This document shows, piece after piece, positions 27,956 to 38,190 of a stretch of DNA of 64,000 bases. The stretch is from positions 1,994,685-2,058,684 of the forward strand of contig NZ_CP073710.1 in assembly GCF_021184045.1 (NCBI RefSeq). Direction: 5' to 3'. This DNA is from Methanococcoides orientis. GTDB taxonomy: Archaea > Halobacteriota > Methanosarcinia > Methanosarcinales > Methanosarcinaceae. Each line of letters opens with the position of its first letter. Position 1 is the stretch's first letter. The position numbers were made by a program, and so were the translations under genes. Below the pieces are notes generated by a model. It did not search any database, was not told the origin of the DNA, and saw nothing but the letters and a program-made list of their open reading frames with translations.

Positions 27956-28484
27956 TATTTTCCTCCATTATTTTAAATATATTAAAGAGTGAGAATCAAG
28001 ATAAACGTATTAACGTGTATCAGTCCTCCAGACAAAGCACGAAGTTTCGTTCATTGCCGAAGGAGACATAATCACCCTCTTAATCCCGTCATATTGGATT
28101 ACAACTGTCTAATAAGTTAATTGCCTATTAAATCTTTTGTGGTCTCATTTAAGACATTTATCGCAATGCAAAGGTAAATATCGATGCAAATAACGGTAAA
28201 TGTCGATGATTATCCAGGGGATTTAATATAAAATGCTCAAAAATCACCTACTATAATTCGTAGATTGTCGATATTGTGAACATCATCTTTCTCGTTATTA
28301 TGACAATGCTGTAATATGCAGCTATCCTCAATAAATTTATATGTACAGCGTGTTAATTATTATTATAATAACAGTGAAACCTGTTGTGTCATATAATTAC
28401 TATAATAATTCAAATGTGCCCCATAGTTGGCAGATAATGGTCTCAAACTAAGTGCACACTAATATAATGAGGAGTGAAAATATA
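27956..28484. promoter_or_regulatory. Long divergent region between S-layer and KaiC-like genes
   Basis: About 530 bases without a convincing gene. On the minus strand, TTTTATATTA near 28222-28235 could be the S-layer TATA box, giving a leader of about 245 bases. On the plus strand, AATTTATATG near 28332-28345 could drive the KaiC-like gene, with a leader of about 115 bases. Two direct repeats, GGTAAATATCGATG (28173-28186) and GGTAAATGTCGATG (28195-28208), start 22 bases apart, two helical turns, and look like a regulator binding site on the downstream side of the S-layer TATA box. The regulator is unknown. Confidence 0.5.
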
Positions 28485-29270
28485 ATGTTCGAAGGGTCAG
28501 CCTCTGAAGAGATATCAATGGAAGATGAAATGAACAGGGTCAAGACCGGCATTCCCGGATTTGATGAACTTTGTGGAGGAGGAATTATCCGCGATCGTAC
28601 ATACCTTATATCAGGTACATCAGGTGCGGGAAAAACAAACTTTTCCGTCCAGTACATATATAATGGTATTACAAAATACGGTGAGAACGGTATTATCGTC
28701 GCAACAGAAGAGAGACCGGAACAGATCAGGGAAAACGTACTCAAATTCGGATGGGACCTTCAGGCACTGGAAGATGAAGGTAAACTTATCATCATCGATG
28801 CATGTTCCACCAAGATCGGCATTCCATCACAAGAAAAATATGTCGATGTCAGGCCCTTTGACACTCGCTCGATGATGGACCAGATAATTGCCGCTCAGGA
28901 AGAGATCAATGCAAAAAGAGCTCTTATAGACTCTACAACTTCCATCAGTTTCTACCTGCACGATCCGGGAAAGATTCGTGTGGAACTTCTCAAGCTCAGT
29001 ACGACCCTGGAAGTTATAGGACTTACCTCACTGATGACATGTGAGATAGTAAATGAAAAGGAGCCTTCGAGGTTTGGTGTAGAGACCTTCGTAACAGATG
29101 GTACCTTCGTGCTTCATTACGACATGCGTGAAACGGTCCGCACTCGCACTATTGAGGTCTTCAAGATGCGTGGTTCAGACCATAGCAAAAAGCTACATCC
29201 ATATGACATTACTTCAGAAGGTTTTGTTATACACCCACACGAAGAAGTATATGCCCCATCCTCATTCTGA
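28485..29270 (+). CDS. KaiC-like single-domain ATPase
   Basis: A 261-residue RecA/KaiC-like ATPase with Walker A GTSGAGKT, Walker B RALIDSTTS and the typical entry TGIPGFDELCGGGI. It has one KaiC domain rather than the two of the clock protein. The ATG at 28485 is preferred because GAGGAGTG lies eight bases before it; a GTG at 28452 is further upstream. Such archaeal proteins are often linked to signal transduction or the control of motility. It is divergent from the S-layer gene. Function unknown. Confidence 0.85.
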   Translation: MFEGSASEEISMEDEMNRVKTGIPGFDELCGGGIIRDRTYLISGTSGAGKTNFSVQYIYNGITKYGENGIIVATEERPEQIRENVLKFGWDLQALEDEGKLIIIDACSTKIGIPSQEKYVDVRPFDTRSMMDQIIAAQEEINAKRALIDSTTSISFYLHDPGKIRVELLKLSTTLEVIGLTSLMTCEIVNEKEPSRFGVETFVTDGTFVLHYDMRETVRTRTIEVFKMRGSDHSKKLHPYDITSEGFVIHPHEEVYAPSSF

Positions 29271-29588
29271 TAAATATCAGGGCATTATAGTAATATAAAA
29301 GAAATACACGGGCATCTTGAAAGATAGTCTTAAAGATGCCTGTAAAATACCTACGGAAAGATCAGAGATCAGGATAGGTCTCTTCGTTACCACAGTCTAT
29401 ACACTTGTAGATCACAAGCTGGCGACCAAAATTATCGTGTCTTTTGATAGTAGGATATCTCCAGCGATTCATCCTTCCTTGACATACGGAACATCTGTAG
29501 TTCATTTTACTTCACCAATTAAAATTCTAAATGCCTTTTATAAGCACGTTTTACATTGATCAGCGATATATATTAGGTTTACTCTAAT
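29271..29588. other. Intergenic region between convergent genes, with one hairpin
   Basis: No convincing gene. About 40 bases after the KaiC-like stop, GGCATCTT and AAGATGCC form an 8-bp stem with a 14-base loop (29312-29341). It may end the KaiC-like transcript, although no strong T run follows. An open frame at 29317-29559 has no ribosome site or recognisable family. Confidence 0.4.
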
Positions 29589-32267
29589 TCATATTCCACT
29601 ACTTGCCAGTATTTTCTTTATTGCTTCAGCAATAAAGAGTGTTGCAAACGCTGCGGAGATAGGAACGACCCATTCAGCCGGACCAAGAGCTACGAGCTCA
29701 AATAGATTCCCAAGAAATGGAACATACATTACTGTCAATGTCAACAGGAATGTGCTGGCTACACCTAAAAGCATCAACTTGTTAGTGAAAAGACCAACAC
29801 TAAAGGCTGATCTTGTCAGTGACCTGAACACGAATGGGATGAAAAGTATCATACTGACGATGGTCGCAAAGGTCATGGTACGTGCTCTTTCGATGTTATC
29901 CGCCGGATCGGAGAACAGGAATACAAGGAAGCATACCAGACCCATGACCAAAGCAATACTGACCACCAGCAACAGGTTTCTTTTCTTGAGTATCCTCTCA
30001 CCTGGTTTGCGGGGTTTTTCGTACATCACTTCATCCCTTACCGGATCAAGACCGAGTGCAATTGCAGGCATGATCTCATCGAACATATTGATGAACAATA
30101 TCTGCAACGCCAGAAGTGGGATCAGGTCAAATCCCAGAAGCGTTATTCCCAGTAAAATGAGAATTACCTCGGTAAAGTTCCTTGATACCAGATAGGTTGT
30201 GAACTTCTCAATGTTCTCATAAATACCACGACCGCGTTTTACAGCTTCCACTATTGTCTCGAAATTATCATCCTGCAAGACCATCAGGCTGGATTCTTTT
30301 GCAACATCAGTACCTTTAATTCCCATGGAGATACCGATATCAGCTTTCTTCAGTGCCGGTGCATCGTTGACACCATCCCCGGTCATTGCAACGACATGAC
30401 CCCGGTTCTGCAGTGCCTCCACGATCCTGAGCTTTTGTTCAGGCATGACCCTTGCATAGACACTAACACCTTCAACCACAGAATCGAATTCCTCATCATT
30501 GAGGGACAGGAGTTCACTTCCTGTTATAGCACCATCATCTATAATGTGCCTTAGCTTACCGTTCATCTGATCCACAGTACCATCATAATCAGCAGACAGC
30601 CCGATCTTCTTCCCGATAGCCTTTGCAGTTTCCTCATTGTCCCCGGTTATCATCACGACCCTGATACCTGCCTGATTGCAAAGGACTATCGCATCCTTCG
30701 CCTCTTTCCGTTCAGGATCGATCATGGCCACAAGCCCAAGGAATATCAACTTGTTCTCGGAGTCCTCTACAGGCAAGCCTTCAGGAAGGTTCCTGTATGA
30801 TATTCCAAGCACACGATATGCAGAACGTGCAAGCTCGGTGTTCTTATCTAATATCCTGACCAGATCATCATCGTTCAGGTCATGGATACCATCATCCCTT
30901 TCAATGGATATACATTTTTCAAGAACAAATTCTGGTGCACCTTTACAGAAAGCCATCCTTCCTTCATCGGTCTTATGGATGGTAGTCATGAGCTTCCTCT
31001 CGGAAGTGAACATGATCTCATGCAGTTTTTCATACTCAGAATCCAGGTCATCTTTCCAGATATCGGCTTTCGAAGCCGCAACGATCAATGAGATTTCAGT
31101 AGGGTCACCTACCACATCCCACCTGCCCTGCCGCTGGACCATGGAGGAATTGTTGCATAATGCTGCTGCCTTTAACAGCATACCAAGAGTGGGGTTCTTC
31201 TCAACCTCCACATCCCCATCATCCTTTGACAGGGAACCCTCCGGGTCGTATCCCACACCGGTAAGATCAAAGAACTCACCACCAGCGAATATCTTCTGGA
31301 CGGTCATCTCGTTCTTTGTCAGAGTTCCGGTCTTATCAGTACATATCACCGTTGTGGACCCAAGGGTCTCAACACCAAGCATCTTCCTGATTATTGCATT
31401 ATGTTTTGCCATTCGATGCATGCCATATGCCAGTGTGATGGTCATGGTCAGAGGCAGACCTTCGGGAACCGCTGCCACTGCCAGTGCAAGAGCTATTATC
31501 AGCATCTCTTCGGTGGGTGCACCAGTAAAGTAACCAAACATAAAAGTGAGACCTGATGCAACAAGGGCAATAATAGCAAGACTTTTGGCAAGGTCAGCTA
31601 TCTTTTCCTGAAGAGGTGTACGGGCCTCGTTCTCCTGTATCATGCCTGCGATCATTCCAAGCCTGCTCTGCATACCCACAGCAGTGACAACAGCCCTGCA
31701 TTTTCCACGGACTATCTGTGTGCCTGAAAAGAGAAGGTCACCGGGTCCTTTTTCTACAGACATGCTCTCCCCGGTAATGGCGGATTCATCCATCTTCAAA
31801 CCCTGAACCTCAAACACAAAACCATCAGCTGCGATCTTGTCACCGGTTTCAAGGACCATTATGTCCCCCACAACAACATTCCTTGTGGGAATCTCGATCA
31901 CAACCCCACCCCTTACAACATGGGTTACCGGCTGGACCATTTTCTTAAGAGCTTCCATGGCTTTCTCGGCCTTGAACTCCTGAACAAAGCCAAGAACTAC
32001 AACAAAAGCAATTATGATTACAATTACCCAGAAGTTCACAACCTCATCTATTGTTAATGAGATAATGGCTGCTGCCAGAAGTACCCAGACAATGAAATTC
32101 GCGAACTGCCTCATCAAAACCTTAAGAGGAGTTACTTTTGTTTTTTCTTCCAGTTCATTAAAACCATATTCAAGCAGCCTGTTTGCTGCTTCTTCTTCTG
32201 AAAGGCCCTCTCTTGAAGTGTTCAGGTCTGCAAGAACAAAATCAATATCAGCATTTTCATAATCCAT
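29589..32267 (-). CDS. P-type cation ATPase (P2-type)
   Basis: An 892-residue P-type ATPase of the calcium/sodium-pump (P2) kind. It has about ten membrane helices, the actuator motif ITGES, the phosphorylation site DKTGTLT, the nucleotide-binding KGAPE and the hinge GDGVNDAP. The N-terminal cation-ATPase domain and the C-terminal four-helix domain are present. Ion-binding residues in the fourth helix (AVPEGLP) fit calcium or sodium pumps; which ion is moved cannot be decided here. The ATG at 32267 is chosen because GTGGG lies eight bases before it. The gene ends convergently with the KaiC-like gene. Confidence 0.93.
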   Translation of the reverse strand: MDYENADIDFVLADLNTSREGLSEEEAANRLLEYGFNELEEKTKVTPLKVLMRQFANFIVWVLLAAAIISLTIDEVVNFWVIVIIIAFVVVLGFVQEFKAEKAMEALKKMVQPVTHVVRGGVVIEIPTRNVVVGDIMVLETGDKIAADGFVFEVQGLKMDESAITGESMSVEKGPGDLLFSGTQIVRGKCRAVVTAVGMQSRLGMIAGMIQENEARTPLQEKIADLAKSLAIIALVASGLTFMFGYFTGAPTEEMLIIALALAVAAVPEGLPLTMTITLAYGMHRMAKHNAIIRKMLGVETLGSTTVICTDKTGTLTKNEMTVQKIFAGGEFFDLTGVGYDPEGSLSKDDGDVEVEKNPTLGMLLKAAALCNNSSMVQRQGRWDVVGDPTEISLIVAASKADIWKDDLDSEYEKLHEIMFTSERKLMTTIHKTDEGRMAFCKGAPEFVLEKCISIERDDGIHDLNDDDLVRILDKNTELARSAYRVLGISYRNLPEGLPVEDSENKLIFLGLVAMIDPERKEAKDAIVLCNQAGIRVVMITGDNEETAKAIGKKIGLSADYDGTVDQMNGKLRHIIDDGAITGSELLSLNDEEFDSVVEGVSVYARVMPEQKLRIVEALQNRGHVVAMTGDGVNDAPALKKADIGISMGIKGTDVAKESSLMVLQDDNFETIVEAVKRGRGIYENIEKFTTYLVSRNFTEVILILLGITLLGFDLIPLLALQILFINMFDEIMPAIALGLDPVRDEVMYEKPRKPGERILKKRNLLLVVSIALVMGLVCFLVFLFSDPADNIERARTMTFATIVSMILFIPFVFRSLTRSAFSVGLFTNKLMLLGVASTFLLTLTVMYVPFLGNLFELVALGPAEWVVPISAAFATLFIAEAIKKILASSGI

Positions 32268-32420
32268 CAGTAAACCCACTCAGAATAAAATATGTTACAA
32301 TAGTATTTCTTAATTTGCCACCAGAATTATCAGAAAGATCTGGACTTTTAACTTCGAAATTTCTTTAAGTGAAACTAAATAACTTAACATGCCATCTTTT
32401 TTTGCCATTAATGAAATTGA

Positions 32421-32758
32421 TTGATCATTCTTGGTACGGTCAGTCCTGTTGTCTACATGGGAACAGACAAAGACACAAGAAAATACCAGAATATAGAAAA
32501 GAACCCTTCAGTTGCATTCACCGGGGATGGTGTCAACGATGTGTTCAACATAACAGGCGTACAAATGGAAGGAAAGGCATCCTTTGTCACTGACGAAGAT
32601 GAAATACAAACCTATTTCCAATTAGTTATGGAAAATACCCATTTGCAAAAGATATGCCAAAGAACCCTGATAACAGGATAATAAAGGTCGAACCAACAAA
32701 AGCTTTCTTCCTTGACTACAGTGTAGAGTTCGAATTCAGGTACGAAGTCGATTACTGA
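32421..32758 (+). pseudogene. Decayed pyridoxamine-phosphate-oxidase-like (FMN-binding) gene
   Basis: The fragment LGTVSPVVYMGTDKDTRKY through GKASFVTDEDE clearly matches small FMN-binding PNPOx-like proteins, but the start codon and first helix are lost and the region after TVSP lacks about 20 residues that the family has. Near 32636 the frame shifts: one extra A in the run before TACCCATTTGC restores the rest of the protein (YPFAKDMPKNPD...VDY, stop 32756-32758). At least three lesions make it non-functional. It lies between the ATPase and triple-PAS genes. Confidence 0.78.
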
Positions 32759-32816
32759 CTTCGCCCTTTTGCATTTTTAATATCTGCTATCTCTTTTTAC
32801 CTTTGGATATTTTAAG

Positions 32817-34112
32817 TTAGCACCCTCTTTCCTTGCGTTCCGTAATATCCTGGATAACACCCTGATAGTCGGTCACAACTCCTTCATCGTTGCGCTGGAC
32901 AAAGGTCTGCTCTTCCACCCATCGCTCTTCTCCCGACTTTGTTCTTATCCGATATTCCTTAACAAAGACCTTTCCACCTTCACTGCAGATGTCCGAAAGT
33001 TCCATCTGCACCGCAGGCAGGTCCTCAGGATTGATTATGTTACCATAAAGAAGCTCACCGGATAGGAAATCATCAACAGTATATCCGAACTGGGTTATGT
33101 TATCTGAAACAAATTCAACAGGCCAGAGCTCTTTTTCATCATCCGAACCTGCCTTCCAGAGGAAAGCGACCACAGGACTGTGGTTAACGATCGTCTCGAG
33201 TGCTTGCTTCCTGTCCAGCAGTTCAGCCTGCTTTTCCAGTGCAACTTTGAGTGCGATCTCACTTTCTTTCTGTTTTGTGATATCCTGAACAATTCCCTGG
33301 AAGTGAGTTGGATTTCCAGTTTTGTCCCTCATAATGAAGGTCTTCTCATCTACCCACAATAACTTCCCATCTTTTGTTACCACACGATATTCCTGGGTAT
33401 AGTTATCGCTGCCATCCTCACACTTCTCCGCAAGTGTGTCCTTTACCATCTCATAATCATCCGGATGGACAAGGTCACCATAAACAATACGACCAAGCAC
33501 GAAATCCTCAGCTGAATAACCAAGCTTTGAAACGTTCTCAGAAGCATAATCAGCAGGCCAGAATTCCTCAGCCCTCCACAGGAACACCATGGTAGAGCTA
33601 TTGTTAATGATGTCTTCCAGAGACCTTTGTCTCCTCAGTACTTCCTCAAAGGCCAGGTCATTGTACTTCTGTTCTGTTATATCAAAAATAGTACCCTGGT
33701 AATTGGTCACGTTACCAGCCTCATCACGCTGGATATATGTCCTCTCATCGACCCAGCGCACATCCCCGGATTTCAAAATGATCCTGTATTCCTGGTCAAA
33801 GAAATCTGCACCCTGCCTGCAACGCTGTTTCAGAGCTTCTTCCACCATCTTCAGGTCATCAGGATGAACTATATCGCCATAAAGAAGACGACCGGAAACG
33901 AAGTCCTCTACTGTGTAACCAAGAAGACTTACGTTGCCTGAAACATATTCCACAGGCCATTTTTCCTCGGGAGCGTCGTTCGCCGTCCATAGAAAAGCAA
34001 TGACCGGACTGTTATCTATTATTTTTTCAAGTGTTTCTTTTCTGTCAAGCACCTTACCCAATGCACTTTTAGAACCACTGATTTCATTTTTGCCTGATAT
34101 ATTAGATTCCAT
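32817..34112 (-). CDS. Triple-PAS sensor protein without a visible output domain
   Basis: A 431-residue cytoplasmic protein of three PAS/PAC units (about residues 25-150, 160-280 and 295-427). Each has the PAS core (NVSLLGYTVEDF and its equivalents), an HPDD or NPED loop and a C-terminal PAC motif ending in DITE or DITK. No histidine kinase, cyclase or DNA-binding domain follows; the chain stops four residues after the last ITERK. There is no signal peptide or membrane helix. It may pass signals to a separate kinase, or the kinase may have been lost. GGGGATAGTAC precedes the ATG. Confidence 0.88.
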   Translation of the reverse strand: MESNISGKNEISGSKSALGKVLDRKETLEKIIDNSPVIAFLWTANDAPEEKWPVEYVSGNVSLLGYTVEDFVSGRLLYGDIVHPDDLKMVEEALKQRCRQGADFFDQEYRIILKSGDVRWVDERTYIQRDEAGNVTNYQGTIFDITEQKYNDLAFEEVLRRQRSLEDIINNSSTMVFLWRAEEFWPADYASENVSKLGYSAEDFVLGRIVYGDLVHPDDYEMVKDTLAEKCEDGSDNYTQEYRVVTKDGKLLWVDEKTFIMRDKTGNPTHFQGIVQDITKQKESEIALKVALEKQAELLDRKQALETIVNHSPVVAFLWKAGSDDEKELWPVEFVSDNITQFGYTVDDFLSGELLYGNIINPEDLPAVQMELSDICSEGGKVFVKEYRIRTKSGEERWVEEQTFVQRNDEGVVTDYQGVIQDITERKERGC

Positions 34113-34164
34113 GTACTATCCCCATTAAGTTAACACTTTATAATTTATTATTAGTTTAGTGAGT

Positions 34165-35337
34165 TTAAGTATTGATCGATTTTGTTCTCTCCTTAGACTT
34201 AATCGCCATTTTCAAAAGTACAGGTGATACGAAAATAGATACTGCAACCATCAGGACAATGGCTGAAAAGATATCATCGCCTATGATACCCAGTTCCTTT
34301 CCGATAGATATCAAAACCAGCTCCACTCCCGCCCTTGGCATTACACCTACCCCGAATATCAGGCTGTCATAATTGTCAAATCCGATAAGTCGGCCCCCTG
34401 CAAACCCACCAACCAGCTTGCCGGCAAGAGCCAGAAAGACCACAGCTACAGAGAACAGACCAACCGTTTGTAAAGTGGCAATATTTACGGACAGTCCTAT
34501 GAAGGCGAAAAAGATCGGTACAAAAATACCGTATGCAATCCCTGTAACCTTACTTTGCACATGCTCGATCTTCGCATGGGAGATATCAGATATCATTACC
34601 CCGCCAATGAAGGCACCTATCACAGCATGAAGACCAAAGACCTCCGCAAGATAGGCAGAAAAGAGAGCCACCATTATCACAAATGCAAAGATGGACTCCT
34701 TAATGTGCATTTTATGTACGTAGGCAAAAAGCACAGGGAAGACCTTTCCCCTAAAAATGAGCATTATTACCAAAAAAGCAACTATCTTTGACATTATGAA
34801 CAATATTTGCACAACAGAGGGGAACTGGTCATATGTTGCCATGGTAACCACAATGGAGAGGAGAAATATGCCGATGATATCATCGAAGATAGATGAGGTC
34901 AGCATCATGGAACCGGGCTCGCTCGACAGGTAATCTATATCGATCAATGTCCTGACAACTACTCCGATGCTGGTAGGACTGAACGCCACTCCCATAAAGA
35001 CACTCACCAGAGTACTGAACTGGAAGTACATACCCATCAGGAAGCCTGCAAAAAAGGCTACAAAGACCTGGCATACACTTGCTATTAATGCTTTTTTGGA
35101 TGATGCTGTCAGGTCGCGAAGATGAACTTCCTTATATCCTGCCGTGAACAAAAGGAAAATTGCTCCCATTTCAGCAAGGAATGTGATTATCTCTGATTCC
35201 TGATGTATCAGAAATATCCCAAGCACCACACCGGAAAGCAATTCACCAAGGATGGAAGGAAAGCCAACTCTTTCGAACAGTTCACCAAAGACCTTTGCCA
35301 GAAGAAGGATCATCAGTATAGAGAAGAGGACTTCCAT
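34165..35337 (-). CDS. CPA2-family cation/proton antiporter
   Basis: A 390-residue membrane protein of the Kef/NapA-like CPA2 group: about twelve hydrophobic helices, the first conserved motif LLAKVFGELFERVGFP, and the ion-binding helix with paired acidic residues TSSIFDDIIGIFLL (Asp-Asp). It probably exchanges sodium or potassium against protons. No nucleotide-binding TrkA domain is fused at the C-terminus. Its start overlaps the stop of the CBS gene by one base (TAATG), so the CBS protein may be its regulatory subunit. Confidence 0.87.
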   Translation of the reverse strand: MEVLFSILMILLLAKVFGELFERVGFPSILGELLSGVVLGIFLIHQESEIITFLAEMGAIFLLFTAGYKEVHLRDLTASSKKALIASVCQVFVAFFAGFLMGMYFQFSTLVSVFMGVAFSPTSIGVVVRTLIDIDYLSSEPGSMMLTSSIFDDIIGIFLLSIVVTMATYDQFPSVVQILFIMSKIVAFLVIMLIFRGKVFPVLFAYVHKMHIKESIFAFVIMVALFSAYLAEVFGLHAVIGAFIGGVMISDISHAKIEHVQSKVTGIAYGIFVPIFFAFIGLSVNIATLQTVGLFSVAVVFLALAGKLVGGFAGGRLIGFDNYDSLIFGVGVMPRAGVELVLISIGKELGIIGDDIFSAIVLMVAVSIFVSPVLLKMAIKSKERTKSINT

Positions 35338-35825
35338 TACTCATACCCTCTTAACTTGTATACCTCTTTAAGGATATCGGGTTTGCATATGATACCTACA
35401 AGCTTCCCATCTTCAACAACACAGACACGGTCCATCTTGTGTTTGAGCATCATGTCAGCTGCCTCACAAAGAGGCTCATCTGAAGACATCGATACCGGAT
35501 GAGGGATCATTATGTCCTTTGCTGTCCCACCCTGGGCTACCACTGCAGCATGATGTGTGTGATCCAGTCTTGGAGTTCTCTCCACAAGAAGGATACGAAG
35601 CATTACATCCTGATTGATTATGCCCACAAGTTCATAATTGTCATTCACCACAGGATATGTATGAAAATGATGTTTGCTAAAAATTTCCAGGATCTCATCT
35701 AACGGATAATCCTCATGGATCGTTACAACATCTTTTGTCATAACCCGTTCTATCAACTTCTCGTTACAACTTTCAGAAAAGGATCGGCCACATTGTACAC
35801 AATCTTCATTTCCAGCATCTTTCAC
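35337..35825 (-). CDS. Tandem-CBS-domain protein, antiporter partner
   Basis: A 162-residue protein with two CBS domains (about residues 25-85 and 97-157), the adenosine-ligand sensor pair. An N-terminal cysteine-rich stretch, CVQCGRSFSESC, may bind a metal or respond to oxidation. Because it is translated immediately before the antiporter, it may gate transport in response to a nucleotide, but this is inferred. The upstream 170 bases contain no other gene. Confidence 0.85.
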   Translation of the reverse strand: MKDAGNEDCVQCGRSFSESCNEKLIERVMTKDVVTIHEDYPLDEILEIFSKHHFHTYPVVNDNYELVGIINQDVMLRILLVERTPRLDHTHHAAVVAQGGTAKDIMIPHPVSMSSDEPLCEAADMMLKHKMDRVCVVEDGKLVGIICKPDILKEVYKLRGYE

Positions 35826-35998
35826 AGCTTTCCTCCCCTTGAAGCTATAATGCGTGGGAAATACCCATGTAAATTATTCATTTCATCCTACAAATATTAG
35901 TTGTATCATTAATTATATCCAGAAAGCTACAGCTAGAACCAAGCCAAAATGAAAAAAATAGAAAGTAAAAAAGAATGAAATAGAGAAAAGAAGGGACC

Positions 35999-37321
35999 TT
36001 AAAGGTCCAGTTCATCCCTTTCGGCATTTGCAAGAGACATTTGAATTGCTATTCCGCTGTTCTCGGCATATTCATCGATACGTTTCACAGCATGCTGTAT
36101 CATTCCGCCTGAGGTCAGTATTAGAGATCTCTTACCACAAAGTGCCATCAGTATGGACTTATCAATTACACCGGAAGTTATCTGAAGATCAATAAGGTTA
36201 TTTTCAGCAAGCGTCTTGCTCTTTTTACCCATTGCACCGATGCTGTCAATATCTTCTTCAGCGACAACTTTACGGAAAGATTCCTCGTCATACAGATCAG
36301 TATTATAGATGACAATCCCTCCGGATTTGATACCATGCCTTGTCATTTCTGCAATAGCATGTCCTTCGGGGTGGATATGCAGGACCTTTGCATTGACCGC
36401 TTCATAAGGACTGTAGAGAGCATATTCTCCGTGCATGACACCGAGATTGATGATATCGCCTTCCTTTACATCAGGTGATACTTCTATCCACATCAACTCA
36501 GGAGGCTTGAAGGAATTTACCAGTTCAGGAACACTTGTAGGGAACCTGTTACGAATTGCAAGGTTCCTTCTTTCAAGTTCACCATATATTTCCAGTGTGC
36601 GAGGCTGTCTCAGATATGCTTTCCTCAGAAGGTCAGCATCTCTAAAAACATCTTCAGGCAACCCTTCTCCTATTATGTTCCCCTCTGTCATGAAATAAAC
36701 ATAATCTGCCCAGCTATAGGCAAGTTCCACATCATGAGTTGAAATTATCATGGTGGTACCATTGTGATTAAGTTCATTCAGAAGATCGAGGATCTCATCT
36801 GCACCAACAGGATCGAGATTCGCTAACGGTTCGTCAAGGATCATAACCTCGGGGTCCATCGAGCAAACACCTGCAATTGCAACCCTTTTTTTCTGTCCTC
36901 CGCTCAAATGGTGAGGGGGTTTGTCCTTGAATTCGGTTATACCGATATATTCGAGGGTATGATTGACCTTCTCTTCAACTTCCTCTTTTGAATAACCAAG
37001 ATTAGTGGGACCAAAACCTACATCCTGATAGACCGTAGGAGCAAATATCTGGTCATCCGAGTTCTGGAAGACGATACCCACACTTTTTCGCACCTCACGC
37101 AAGGACTTTGCATCATATTCCATGGGTTTGCCATGGAAATATACCGCGCCTTCTTTAGGTTTGAGAGTACCGTTCAACAGCATGAAAAGTGTTGATTTAC
37201 CGGAACCGTTCTTTCCGACAAAGGCAATTTTTTTACCTTTTTTTATTTTTATATCAACGCCTTTCACAGCCTGGGTCCCATCATGGTAGGAATATTTCAA
37301 GCCTTTTGTTTCCAATATCAT
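35999..37321 (-). CDS. cbiO: Cobalt ECF transporter ATPase CbiO with an extra C-terminal domain
   Basis: A 440-residue ATPase. Residues 1-235 are a standard cobalt-transporter ABC domain with Walker [11 protein letters not shown]-loop VFQNSDDQ, signature [12 protein letters not shown] and Walker [11 protein letters not shown] linker to about residue 275 is shared by other CbiO proteins. The last 165 residues form a further domain, including [27 protein letters not shown] and [15 protein letters not shown], which I cannot name; it makes the protein longer than most CbiO. It runs 20 bases after cbiQ. The product energises cobalt uptake by CbiMNQ. Confidence 0.92.
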   Translation of the reverse strand: MILETKGLKYSYHDGTQAVKGVDIKIKKGKKIAFVGKNGSGKSTLFMLLNGTLKPKEGAVYFHGKPMEYDAKSLREVRKSVGIVFQNSDDQIFAPTVYQDVGFGPTNLGYSKEEVEEKVNHTLEYIGITEFKDKPPHHLSGGQKKRVAIAGVCSMDPEVMILDEPLANLDPVGADEILDLLNELNHNGTTMIISTHDVELAYSWADYVYFMTEGNIIGEGLPEDVFRDADLLRKAYLRQPRTLEIYGELERRNLAIRNRFPTSVPELVNSFKPPELMWIEVSPDVKEGDIINLGVMHGEYALYSPYEAVNAKVLHIHPEGHAIAEMTRHGIKSGGIVIYNTDLYDEESFRKVVAEEDIDSIGAMGKKSKTLAENNLIDLQITSGVIDKSILMALCGKRSLILTSGGMIQHAVKRIDEYAENSGIAIQMSLANAERDELDL

Positions 37322-37341
37322 TATTTTTTCCTCAGAGACCT

Positions 37342-38124
37342 TTAGAATATAGAAATATCATTGGTCAGATACCATATCAGCAGAATTGCAGAAAAGTAGG
37401 TACCTGTGAGTAACAATTCAGTTGCCCTGACGGGTCTTTTTTCCTCAAAGAAGAGTATTCTCCCATCATAACAACGTGCACTCATAGAAATGAAGATCTT
37501 TTCTCCCTGTTCCCATGATCTTATGAAAAGAGTTGTTGCAAGCATGGCAAGTGAATTAAGACCGGTTCTCCAGTCCTTATAGCCAAGCCTTACGGACTGT
37601 GCATACCTGATACCCCATGCAACCTCAAGAAAAACAAAGATGTAACGATACATCATCATGGATAGCTCAATTAAAGAATCAGGCAACTTTGTAGCCTTTA
37701 GAACTGAGAACAATTCTACCATAGGCGTTGTAAGTGCAAGGAAAAACAGGCATGACATACCGCTAAGTGTCCTTGAAAATACCAGCAATGCCATATCAAG
37801 TCCACCTGTGTTTATACCAAATCTGTAACTAAAAACATTGAATCCAAAAAGTTCAGTTCCGGAACCAAAGAAAAATGCTATGATGATAACACTTAAGATA
37901 ACAAACACAGCTGGAGCAGACAGGATCTTCAGATAAAACCTTACAGGTATCTTACCAAAATGAACCGTTGCAAAACTCATGCATAAAGCTACAGTAAAAG
38001 GAAGGATAAAGGACTGCGAAGAGACTCCCATTAAAAGTCCAAAAGTAATGATAGCGAGTTTAAGCCAGTTGTTTCGATACCTTAACGGACTTACCAGGGC
38101 ATAGTCATCAAGAATGTTCGTCAT
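37342..38124 (-). CDS. cbiQ: Cobalt ECF transporter transmembrane subunit CbiQ
   Basis: A 260-residue membrane protein of the CbiQ family, with about five to six helices and a conserved cytoplasmic helix near [25 protein letters not shown] and [21 protein letters not shown], where it docks to CbiO. It is the core coupling subunit of the cobalt ECF transporter. A strong hairpin separates it from cbiN upstream, so it may be expressed at a different level. Confidence 0.93.
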   Translation of the reverse strand: MTNILDDYALVSPLRYRNNWLKLAIITFGLLMGVSSQSFILPFTVALCMSFATVHFGKIPVRFYLKILSAPAVFVILSVIIIAFFFGSGTELFGFNVFSYRFGINTGGLDMALLVFSRTLSGMSCLFFLALTTPMVELFSVLKATKLPDSLIELSMMMYRYIFVFLEVAWGIRYAQSVRLGYKDWRTGLNSLAMLATTLFIRSWEQGEKIFISMSARCYDGRILFFEEKRPVRATELLLTGTYFSAILLIWYLTNDISIF

Positions 38125-38190
38125 ATTGTGTTCACGCCGTTAATTTCGTTTTTATTACTTTGATTCAGTATCATTAGGAACAACAACATA

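Noticed and set aside
29317..29559. Open frame of 80 residues after the KaiC-like gene
   Set aside because: No ribosome site, no family match, and it begins inside a hairpin that probably ends the upstream transcript.
30676..31533. A 285-residue open frame on the plus strand inside the P-type ATPase gene
   Set aside because: No recognisable protein and the coding strand is clearly the other one.
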